Origin: Actinomycetes bacterium
GTDB taxonomy: Bacteria; Actinomycetota; Acidimicrobiia; Acidimicrobiales; CADCSY01
Assembly (NCBI GenBank): GCA_025464025.1
Contig: JAODBP010000099.1
Span: forward strand, 1-24,039
Direction: 5' to 3'
DNA: 24,039 nucleotides
The translations under genes were made by a program, and so were the position numbers. The notes below the pieces were generated by a model. That model worked only from the letters and a program-made list of their open reading frames with translations. It was not told the origin of the DNA and ran no database searches. This document shows positions 1 through 6,622 of this stretch, piece by piece. The stretch's first letter is position 1, and every line of letters begins with the position of its first letter.

Positions 1-43
1 CCGCCTGCAACTCCTCGAACGCCTCGGCTGTGAAGTCCGCCAT
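1..43 (-). CDS. Partial CDS, N-terminus only (unknown product)
   Basis: An ATG on the minus strand at 43-41 opens a frame that runs off the left edge, reading MADFTAEAFEELQA (14 codons). A GAGGG stretch about 9 nt upstream is a reasonable ribosome binding site. It follows the acyl-CoA dehydrogenase gene in the same direction with a 90-bp gap, so it may be the next gene of that transcript. Too little is visible to assign a family. The start is supported only by the binding site and by coding-like bias. Confidence 0.5.
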   Translation of the reverse strand, partial: MADFTAEAFEELQA

Positions 44-133
44 CAGCCCGTACCCTCGTCTCGGAGTGCGTCACACGCTAGGCCGGTGGCGACCGACCCG
101 TACAGGGCGAGTGCTAGGGGCTGACCAGCCGCG

Positions 134-1351
134 CTACTCGATGCGCAGGCCGCTGATGGCCCGGCTGATCACCAGTTGCTGGATCTGCTCGGTGCCCTCG
201 AAGATGTCGAAGATCTTGGCGTCGCGGTGCATGCGCTCGACCGGGTACTCGCGGGTGTAGCCGTAGCCGCCGTGGATCTGGATGGCCCGCTCGGTCACCC
301 ACACCGCCGTGCGGCCGGCCTTGAGCTTGGCCATCGAGCCCTCGGCGTTGGTGTAGCCGCCGTTGCCGGCCAGCCACGCCGCCCGCCACACGAGCAGCCG
401 GGCGGCGTCGATCTCGGTGAGCATGTCGGCGAGCATGAAGGCGATCGCCTGGTTCTCGATGATCGCCTTGCCGAACGCCCTGCGGTCCTTGGCGTACTGG
501 AGCGCCTCTTCGTAGGCGGCCCGGGCGACACCGAGCGCCTGGGCACCGACGGCCGGGCGGGTCGCCTCGAACGTGGCCATGGCCGGCTGCTTGGCGCCGG
601 TCTTGGTGCCCTCGCGGGCTCGGGCCAGCTTCTCGTCGAGCTTCTCCTTGCCGCCCAGCAGCATCGAGCCGGGGATGCGGCAGTCGTCGAGCACGACCTC
701 GGCCGTGTGCGACGCCCGGATGCCGTGCTTCTTGTACTTCTGGCCCTGGCTGATGCCCTTGGTGCCTTCGGGGATCAGGAAGGTGGCGTGACCCCGGCTG
801 CCGAGCTTGGGGTCGACGCTGGCGGTGACGACGTGGAGGTGGGCGATGCCGCCGTTGGTGGCCCACGCCTTGGTGCCGTTGAGCACCCACTCGTCGGTGG
901 CCTCGTCGTAGACGGCCTTGGTCTTCAGCGAGCTGACGTCGGAGCCCGCGTCGGGCTCGGACACGCAGAACGAGCCGATCTTCAGGTCCTCCGGCGTGCC
1001 GAAGCACTGGGGCACCCACTCCATGACCTGCTCGGGCGTGCCGTTGGCGGCGATGCCGGCGGCAGCCAGTCCGGAGCCGAAGATGGCGAGGCCGATGCCG
1101 GCGTCGCCCCAGAACAGCTCCTCCAGCGCGACCGGCATGGTGAGCCCGGTCGGGTCGCCCATGGCGGCCTGGGCGAAGAAGTCGAAGGAGTACAGGCCAA
1201 TGTTGGCTGCCTCCTGCACGATCTCGTACGGGTACTCCTCCCGCTCGTCCCACTCGTGGGCGGCGGGGCGCACGACGTTCTCGGCGAAGTCGTGGATCCA
1301 CTTCTGGATCTGGAGCTGGTCCTCGTTGAGGGCGAGGGAGAAGTCAGCCAT
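134..1351 (-). CDS. Acyl-CoA dehydrogenase
   Basis: A 405-residue protein with the full acyl-CoA dehydrogenase architecture: helical N-terminal domain (about 1-120), beta domain with the FAD/substrate segment SFCVSEPDAGSD, and a C-terminal helical domain with the IHGGYGYTREYPVER signature. The FEGTEQIQ motif near residues 384-391 places the expected catalytic base at Glu385, as in medium-chain enzymes. Family members oxidise acyl-CoA to 2-enoyl-CoA and pass electrons to ETF in the cytoplasm; the chain length used here cannot be read from sequence. The ATG at 1351 has GAGGTG upstream at suitable spacing. It lies 35 bp downstream of the MFS gene on the same strand and may be co-transcribed with it. 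Confidence 0.96.
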   Translation of the reverse strand: MADFSLALNEDQLQIQKWIHDFAENVVRPAAHEWDEREEYPYEIVQEAANIGLYSFDFFAQAAMGDPTGLTMPVALEELFWGDAGIGLAIFGSGLAAAGIAANGTPEQVMEWVPQCFGTPEDLKIGSFCVSEPDAGSDVSSLKTKAVYDEATDEWVLNGTKAWATNGGIAHLHVVTASVDPKLGSRGHATFLIPEGTKGISQGQKYKKHGIRASHTAEVVLDDCRIPGSMLLGGKEKLDEKLARAREGTKTGAKQPAMATFEATRPAVGAQALGVARAAYEEALQYAKDRRAFGKAIIENQAIAFMLADMLTEIDAARLLVWRAAWLAGNGGYTNAEGSMAKLKAGRTAVWVTERAIQIHGGYGYTREYPVERMHRDAKIFDIFEGTEQIQQLVISRAISGLRIE

Positions 1352-1386
1352 GGCGCACCTCGGGCGTCGAAGGGGGTGCCGACAAG

Positions 1387-2577
1387 TTACCCGGCGGTAA
1401 CACCTTCACGCACCTCGCCCCGAAGTCCTGCCGTCATCACCACCGCGATGACGGCGAGCACGGCGCCGGCGGCGTAGGGGGCGCCGAGCGCCACGTGCCC
1501 GAAGAGGAACGTGCCGAAGATCGGGCCGACCACCCGGGCCAGGGCCGAGGCCGACTGCTGGAGCCCGAGGACCCGCCCCCGGCGGTCGTGGCGGGCCCCG
1601 CCGGCGACCATCGACGTGAGGGCGGGTGACAGCAGGCCCTGCCCGGCGGTGATGAGCACGAGGGCCACCGACAGCACGCCCCAGTTGTCGGCGACGGCCA
1701 GCAGCAGGAACCCGACGACGTTGACGGCCAACCCGCCCCGCACGGTGGCGAGCTCGCCGTAGCGGGCCACCACCGGGTGGACCATGCCGCCCTGGAAGAA
1801 GGCGAGGACGAGGCCGATCGCCACGAACACCCCGCTGGTGCCGGCGATGGTGAGGTCGAAGCGCTCGTGGCCGAGGAGGGCGAAGGTGGCCTCGAAGGCG
1901 GTGAAGGCGCTGGTGGCCACGAACACGAGGAGGATGAGGCGCTGGGCCCGACCGAGCAGGGGCTCGCGGTCGGCCGCGGGCGGCGGCGCCGGGACCGGCG
2001 CAGTGGGCCGGGTCTCGGGCAGGCGACGGATGGCGACGAGGGCGTTGGCGCCGGCGATGGCGGCGGCCACGAAGAACGGCAGGTGGCGGCCCTCGAGTGC
2101 GGCCAGGCCGCCGATGGCCGGGCCGATCACGAAGCCGATCCCGAAGGCGGCGCCGAGCAGGCCGATCAGGCGGGCCCGCTGCCCCGGCTCGGCCATGTCG
2201 GTGACGGCGGCGTGGGCCGTCGAGACGCTGCCCCCGGAGATGCCGTCGATGATCCGGCCCAGGAACAGCACCCACAGGGAGCCGGCCACGCCCATGAGCA
2301 GGCTGCCGACGGCCGTGCCGGCCAGGGAGATGACCAGCACCGGCTTGCGCCCGACCCGGTCGGAGAGCCTCCCCATGATGGGAGCGAAGATCAGCTGCAT
2401 CAGCGAGAAGACGGCGACGAGCAGGCCGATGGTGACCTTGCTGCTCGTGAAGTCCTCGGCGTAGAGCGGGAGGATCGGGAGCACGATGCCCCACCCGACG
2501 AGGTCGATGGCCACGCTTGTCCAGATCGTCCCGAACCCGGGCGGCAGCGGGGGGCGCTCGGATCGCTGACGCCTCAC
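1387..2577 (-). CDS. MFS transporter (TetA/DHA1-like drug exporter family)
   Basis: About 396 residues with alternating hydrophobic segments consistent with 12 transmembrane helices. The loop between helices 2 and 3 carries a clear MFS motif A, GRLSDRVGRKPVLV, and the following helices have the FLGRIIDGISGGS and GIGFVIGPAIGG patterns of proton-driven drug exporters. The substrate is unknown. The minus-strand reading frame stays open far upstream, antisense to the sigma-factor gene, but that extension has no transporter character. I place the start at GTG 2577, just before RRQRSERPPLPPGFG and the first membrane helix. No convincing ribosome binding site precedes it, and a TTG slightly upstream is possible. 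The gene is divergent from the sigma-factor gene, with 135 bp between them. Confidence 0.88.
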   Translation of the reverse strand: MRRQRSERPPLPPGFGTIWTSVAIDLVGWGIVLPILPLYAEDFTSSKVTIGLLVAVFSLMQLIFAPIMGRLSDRVGRKPVLVISLAGTAVGSLLMGVAGSLWVLFLGRIIDGISGGSVSTAHAAVTDMAEPGQRARLIGLLGAAFGIGFVIGPAIGGLAALEGRHLPFFVAAAIAGANALVAIRRLPETRPTAPVPAPPPAADREPLLGRAQRLILLVFVATSAFTAFEATFALLGHERFDLTIAGTSGVFVAIGLVLAFFQGGMVHPVVARYGELATVRGGLAVNVVGFLLLAVADNWGVLSVALVLITAGQGLLSPALTSMVAGGARHDRRGRVLGLQQSASALARVVGPIFGTFLFGHVALGAPYAAGAVLAVIAVVMTAGLRGEVREGVTAG

Positions 2578-2712
2578 GAGGGGAGTCGACCGGAGGGATC
2601 GGGCGTCGTCAAATCGCAACCGTCGCCAGAAGGAGGCAGCCGGGTTCGGGTCGAAGAGTAGGGCGCCGCACACGGCACGTGGACGGCAACCCCGTGCGGT
2701 GGGAGGACACCG

Positions 2713-4143
2713 ATGCTCAGTGACGCCGTGCTCGTGGACCGGGTCGTCGCCGGCTTCGACGATGCGTTCGACGAGCTGTACCGGCGCCACGCCACCGCGG
2801 CCTGGCGCCTGGGCCAGGCGGTGTCCGGCAACGTCCACGACGCCGCCGACGCCGTGGCCGAGGCCTTCGCCCGCGTCCTCCTGGCCGTCCGGGCCGGCAA
2901 GCTGGCCGACGGCAGCGCGTTCCGGCCCTACCTCCTGGCCGCGACCCGCAACGCCGCCCTCGACGGGCTCCGCCGCCGGGGCCGCACCCGGTCCGACGAC
3001 GGGCTCGACGCCGTGGCCGCCACCGCCACCGGCCCGGCCGAGACCGCCACGCAGGTGGCCGACGCCGCCCTCGTGGCCGAGGCCTTCCGCAACCTGCCCG
3101 AGCGCTGGCGGTCGGTCCTCTGGCTGACCGAGGTCGAGGGCATCCCCACCAAGGACGCCGCCGACCAGCTCGGCCTCTCCCCCAACGGCACCGCCCAGCT
3201 CGCCGTCCGGGCCCGGGCCGGCCTCCGGGAGCGGTACCTCCAGGCCCACCTCAAGGGCGACGTCCGCCCGACCTGCCGCTTCACCGTCGAGCACCTCGGT
3301 GCCTACGTCGGCGGGGCCATCTCGCCCCGTGACCTCGCCAAGGTCGACCAGCACCTCGCCGGCTGCGCCACGTGCACGGCCCGCAAGGAGGAGCTGGAGG
3401 ACCTGGGCACGCCCCTTCGCCACCTCGCACTTCCCATCCCACTCGCACTTGGCGCGTTCAGCGCAGAAAGGGTGCACGCCGTGCTCACCGCATCGTCCTC
3501 CAGCCTCCCCACGGGGAGCCTCGCCGCCCGAGCCATCCAGCTGGCCAAGGAGCCCACGCCCTTCATGCGCAAGGCCGCCGGGGCGTCCGCCGCCGGTGTG
3601 CTCGCCCTCGGCCTGCTCGCCCTGCCGTTCGCCTCCAGCGACAAGGGCGTGAAGGGCCTGAGCGAGTCGAACGGCCAGAGCGCCGCGGCTCCGGCCGTGG
3701 CCGAGCTGCCCGCCGCCACGCTCGACACCCCGGCCGGGTCGTACGCGATGCCGAGCACGGCCGGGAGCACCACGTCGATCGACCGGCGGGCCTTCACCGC
3801 CCCCCACGGCTCGGCGACGAAGCCGGCGACGAAGCCGGCCACCAAGCCGTCCCAGTCGGCCCCGCCGGCGGCGACCAAGCCCGACCAGCCGTCGAACCCG
3901 ATCACCGACCTGCTCGGCCCCGTGCTGGGCCCGATCCTGCCCGGCGGGACCGCACCGTCGTCGGTCAACCTCGGCCTCAACCTCGGCGGCCACGACCTCG
4001 GCGTGGGCGTCGGCGGCTCGGGCGCCGGCATCGAGGCCGACGACACCGTGGTGGGCACGCCCGACCCGGTCACCCCCACGTCGCCGGGCGCAGTCGTGCA
4101 GGTGGGCCCGGTCACCGTGCCCGTGCCACTGCCCCTCCCCTAG
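2713..4143 (+). CDS. ECF sigma factor fused to zinc-finger anti-sigma domain, membrane helix and outside tail
   Basis: A 476-residue multidomain protein. Residues about 10-90 match sigma-70 region 2 (FDELYRRH, DAADAVAEAFARV, FRPYLLAATRNAALDGLRRR). Residues about 118-176 match region 4 (FRNLPERWRSVLWLTEVEG, then a helix-turn-helix). An anti-sigma zinc-finger pattern follows, with Cys188, then His214-x3-Cys218-x2-Cys221 (HLAGCATC). A single hydrophobic segment at about 289-308 could span the membrane. The remainder is Ala/Thr/Pro/Gly-rich, with ATKP repeats at about 368-379 and a Gly/Val-rich end, likely outside the cell. The ATG at 2713 has GGGAGG at good spacing. ECF groups with C-terminal zinc-finger and membrane extensions are known in Actinobacteria. 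No separate anti-sigma gene is adjacent, in keeping with self-regulation in one chain. Confidence 0.9.
   Translation: MLSDAVLVDRVVAGFDDAFDELYRRHATAAWRLGQAVSGNVHDAADAVAEAFARVLLAVRAGKLADGSAFRPYLLAATRNAALDGLRRRGRTRSDDGLDAVAATATGPAETATQVADAALVAEAFRNLPERWRSVLWLTEVEGIPTKDAADQLGLSPNGTAQLAVRARAGLRERYLQAHLKGDVRPTCRFTVEHLGAYVGGAISPRDLAKVDQHLAGCATCTARKEELEDLGTPLRHLALPIPLALGAFSAERVHAVLTASSSSLPTGSLAARAIQLAKEPTPFMRKAAGASAAGVLALGLLALPFASSDKGVKGLSESNGQSAAAPAVAELPAATLDTPAGSYAMPSTAGSTTSIDRRAFTAPHGSATKPATKPATKPSQSAPPAATKPDQPSNPITDLLGPVLGPILPGGTAPSSVNLGLNLGGHDLGVGVGGSGAGIEADDTVVGTPDPVTPTSPGAVVQVGPVTVPVPLPLP
3814..3849 (+). repeat. 12-bp in-frame tandem repeat (ATKP units)
   Basis: Three consecutive 12-bp units, two identical copies of GCGACGAAGCCG and a third GCCACCAAGCCG, encode ATKP three times in the tail of the sigma-factor fusion. 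The repeat lies in the predicted extracytoplasmic linker and its copy number may vary between strains without breaking the frame. Confidence 0.85.
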
Positions 4144-4158
4144 AGCGAACCCCACACC

Positions 4159-4184
4159 GATGCCGGGCCGAACGGCCCGGCATC
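4159..4184. terminator. Intrinsic-terminator-like hairpin after the sigma-factor gene
   Basis: GATGCCGGGCC and GGCCCGGCATC form a perfect 11-bp stem with a GAAC tetraloop, 16 nt after the sigma-factor stop codon. There is no T-run, which is common for terminators in GC-rich actinobacteria. The region lies between convergent genes, so it could act on both strands. Confidence 0.75.
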
Positions 4185-4219
4185 GTCGCGTTCAGGGGAA
4201 GAACAGCGCCGAGAGGACG

Positions 4220-4315
4220 CCTGGCCTGGTCCCGCCCCGAAGCGGACGGCGACCCGGACCAACGTGGATCCGTCGCGCCGGCCTGCGTCGTCCGCCGGGG
4301 CGGGACCAGGTCAGG
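4220..4315. repeat. Long imperfect inverted repeat in a convergent intergenic region
   Basis: The arms 4220-4238 and 4297-4315 pair over 19 bp with one mismatch (core CCTGGTCCCGCCCC / GGGGCGGGACCAGG, 14 bp perfect). Pairing continues inward through GCGGACGGCG against CGTCGTCCGC with one more mismatch. The whole 96-bp block can fold as one large hairpin. It is separate from the terminator at 4159-4184. The rest of 4185-4399 holds no gene that I can support. Confidence 0.7.
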
Positions 4316-4399
4316 CGGCCGAAGGCTCGAGCTCGCGGCCTCGGCCGCCGCACGCGAAGCCATCTCGGCACGCGCCGAAGGCGCCCCAAGGACGATGGC

Positions 4400-5200
4400 T
4401 CAGACCACAGTGAGCGTCGACACCGCGAGCAGGCGGCCGTCGGCCCCGGTGTCGCGCACCAGCACCTCGACGAGGGCCCGGCCGTCGGCGAGGGCGAGGA
4501 GGCGGGGCTCGGCGCGCGCCGGCCCGACCCGACCGGGGGCGAGGAACCGGACGAGCTGGCTGCACACCCGCCCGGGCCGACCGAGGGCGGCCGAGCCGGC
4601 GGTCTCGGCGGCCGCGTCGACCAGGCAGGCCGTGGCGCCGCCGTGGAGGATGCCCCAGGGGTTGCGCACCCCGTCGACGATGTCGATCTCGACCGATCCG
4701 TCCTCCCCCGGGCGCAGGCCGAGGTGCTCGGCGAGCGGGCGCCGCCCGCTCGCGGTCGCCCCGTGGCGGCGCACCTCGCCGATCGGCATCTGGAGGATCA
4801 CCGGATCGAACTCGAAGGGGAACGGGCGACACGTCACCGTGCCCCCGCCGACCGCTTCGCCGCGGCCGTCGTCGTGGAGCGAGAAGCGGGCGACCGCCGT
4901 GGTGGCCCCGGCCCGCACCACCTCGGCCTCGACCCGCAGCGGTCCGTCGACCACCGGCGCCACCAGGTGGCAGTCGAGGTCGGTCGTCACCACCCACAGG
5001 TCCCAGTCGACCACGGCCAGCCCGAGCGCCTGCCCGGTCGCCACGTCGACGGCGTAGGCCGCCGCGCCCATCCGCAGCGCGCCGCCGGCGTCGCACAGGT
5101 CGTCGCGCACGTCGAGGACGGTCGACACCGTCCGCTCACCGGTGCGGGTGGACGTGGTGCCGAAGTGGTCGGCGAGCTGGCGGGAGACGGGTCGGGACAC
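4400..5200 (-). CDS. Double hotdog-fold thioesterase (PaaI-like)
   Basis: A 266-residue protein that reads as two hotdog domains in tandem. The second (about 145-266) carries the PaaI-type active-site stretch NPWGILHGGATACLVDAAAE, with Asn180, His186-Gly187-Gly188 and Asp195 in the usual places. The first (about 20-128) has the matching fold pattern but a degenerate active site (DAGGALRMGAAAYAVD). Such proteins hydrolyse acyl- or aryl-CoA thioesters in the cytoplasm; the substrate is unknown. The GTG at 5200 lies 23 bp after cysS on the same strand, so the two probably share a transcript. The stop is near the convergent hairpin region. Confidence 0.82.
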   Translation of the reverse strand: MSRPVSRQLADHFGTTSTRTGERTVSTVLDVRDDLCDAGGALRMGAAAYAVDVATGQALGLAVVDWDLWVVTTDLDCHLVAPVVDGPLRVEAEVVRAGATTAVARFSLHDDGRGEAVGGGTVTCRPFPFEFDPVILQMPIGEVRRHGATASGRRPLAEHLGLRPGEDGSVEIDIVDGVRNPWGILHGGATACLVDAAAETAGSAALGRPGRVCSQLVRFLAPGRVGPARAEPRLLALADGRALVEVLVRDTGADGRLLAVSTLTVV

Positions 5201-5223
5201 GGCCGGTCAGTCTGGCCGAGGCG

Positions 5224-6573
5224 TCAGGCCCGGCGGATCTTCGTGCCCTCGGCGGTGTCCTCGACCACCCAGCCCAAGGCGACGAGCTCGTCGCGGGCGG
5301 CGTCGGCCGCGGCCCAGTCCTTGGCCGCCCGGGCCTGGTCGCGCCGGGCGACGATCGCTTCAGCACCGGCATCGACCTCGTCGGCCGCGTCCTCCAGCTC
5401 GAGGCCGACGGCCCGGCTCAGGTCGCGCACGGTGGCGGCCAGGACCGCCGCCCGGTCGCGGTCGCCCGCGGCCAGCGCGGTGTTGCCCTCGGTGACCGCC
5501 TTGAACACGACCGACATGGCAGCCGGCGACTGGAGGTCGTCGTCCATGGCGGCGCGGAACTCGGCCACCATCGCCGCGTCCGGCTCGCCGTCGAGGTCGG
5601 CCGTGTTGCGGGCGAAGGTGTCGAGCCGGTTGAGCGAGGTGACGGCCCGCTCGGTGGTCTCGGGCGTGACCTCGAGCGGCGAGCGGTAGTGGGCCTGGAG
5701 CACGAGCAGGCGGTAGGCCCGCTTGTCGACCCGCTCGAGCAGGTCGACCAGCGTCGTGAAGTTGTTCAGCGACTTCGACATCTTCTCGCCACCGGACGTG
5801 ATGAAGGCGTGGTGGGTCCAGTGGTGGGCGAAGTCGCGGCCGAGGGCCACGGCCTGGGCCCGCTCGTTCTCGTGGTGCGGGAACGTGAGGTCCATCCCGC
5901 CGGTGTGCAGGTCGAAGCCGTCGCCGAGCAGGTCGAGCGACATCACGACGCACTCGGTGTGCCAGCCGGGCCGCCCGTCGCCCCACGGCGAGGACCACGA
6001 CGGCTCGCCCGGCTTGGCCTTCTTCCAGAGCGCGAAGTCGAGCGGCGAGCGCTTCTCGTCGTTGGCCTCGACCCGGGCCCCGGAGCGGAGCGAGTCGAGG
6101 GGCTGGCGGGCCAGCAGCCCGTAGCCGTCGACCTGGTCGACCTGGAGGTATACGCCGTCGGAGGTCTCGTAGGCCAGGCCCTTGTCGGCCAGCTCGCCGA
6201 CCATCGCGACCATGCCCTCGATGTACTCCGTGGCGTGCGGCGTGTCGGTGGGGCGGAGGGCGCCGAGGCGGTCCATGGCGTCCCACCACACGCCCTCGAA
6301 CTCCTGGGCCAGCTCGCCTTCGGTGACGCCCCGCTCCCCCGCCCGCTCGATGATCTTGTCGTCGACGTCGGTGATGTTGGAGACGTGGCGCACCTCGAGG
6401 CCGGTCCACTCGAGGTAGCGGCGGAGCACGTCGTAGGTGAGCACCGAGCGGCCGTGACCGATGTGGGGCACGTCGTAGACGGTGGGGCCGCAGACGTACA
6501 GCGACACCTTCCCGGGCTCGCGCTGGGCGAGCTCGCGGACCTGGCCGGTGGCGGTGTCGTGCAGGCGGATCAC
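5224..6573 (-). CDS. cysS: Cysteine--tRNA ligase
   Basis: A 449-residue class I aminoacyl-tRNA synthetase that charges tRNA-Cys. Visible features are Cys28 in YVCGPTVYD (zinc ligand), the HIGH motif at 37-40, further zinc-site segments GWHTEC and FPHHENE, and KMSKS at 264-268. The C-terminal helical domain (DDDLQSPAAMSVVFKAV and beyond) is present, so this is CysS rather than the shorter mycothiol ligase MshC. The frame stays open upstream into valS, but homology begins at VIRLHDTATG, so I take GTG 6573. No ribosome binding site precedes it. A TACCGT hexamer ends 6 nt upstream, suggesting a leaderless mRNA. Confidence 0.97.
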   Translation of the reverse strand: MIRLHDTATGQVRELAQREPGKVSLYVCGPTVYDVPHIGHGRSVLTYDVLRRYLEWTGLEVRHVSNITDVDDKIIERAGERGVTEGELAQEFEGVWWDAMDRLGALRPTDTPHATEYIEGMVAMVGELADKGLAYETSDGVYLQVDQVDGYGLLARQPLDSLRSGARVEANDEKRSPLDFALWKKAKPGEPSWSSPWGDGRPGWHTECVVMSLDLLGDGFDLHTGGMDLTFPHHENERAQAVALGRDFAHHWTHHAFITSGGEKMSKSLNNFTTLVDLLERVDKRAYRLLVLQAHYRSPLEVTPETTERAVTSLNRLDTFARNTADLDGEPDAAMVAEFRAAMDDDLQSPAAMSVVFKAVTEGNTALAAGDRDRAAVLAATVRDLSRAVGLELEDAADEVDAGAEAIVARRDQARAAKDWAAADAARDELVALGWVVEDTAEGTKIRRA

Positions 6574-6579
6574 GTCACA

Positions 6580-6585
6580 ACGGTA
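6580..6585 (-). promoter_or_regulatory. Candidate -10 element of cysS (leaderless)
   Basis: On the minus strand, TACCGT ends 6 nt before the GTG start of cysS. This fits TANNNT placed so that transcription begins at or next to the start codon. No clear -35 is visible. Confidence 0.5.
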
Positions 6586-6608
6586 ATGGGGTGGGTCACC
6601 TCGCCCGG

Positions 6609-6614
6609 TACCGT
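6609..6614 (+). promoter_or_regulatory. Candidate -10 element of valS (leaderless)
   Basis: TACCGT lies 8 nt before the ATG of valS, and the intervening bases contain no ribosome binding site. The same hexamer serves cysS on the other strand of this 49-bp divergent gap. Confidence 0.5.
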
Positions 6615-6622
6615 TTGCGGCC

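Noticed and set aside
2578..4155. Upstream extension of the MFS reading frame across the sigma-factor gene
   Set aside because: The extension is Gly/Arg/Ala-rich with no membrane or transporter features and is antisense to the sigma-factor fusion, so the start was placed at 2577.
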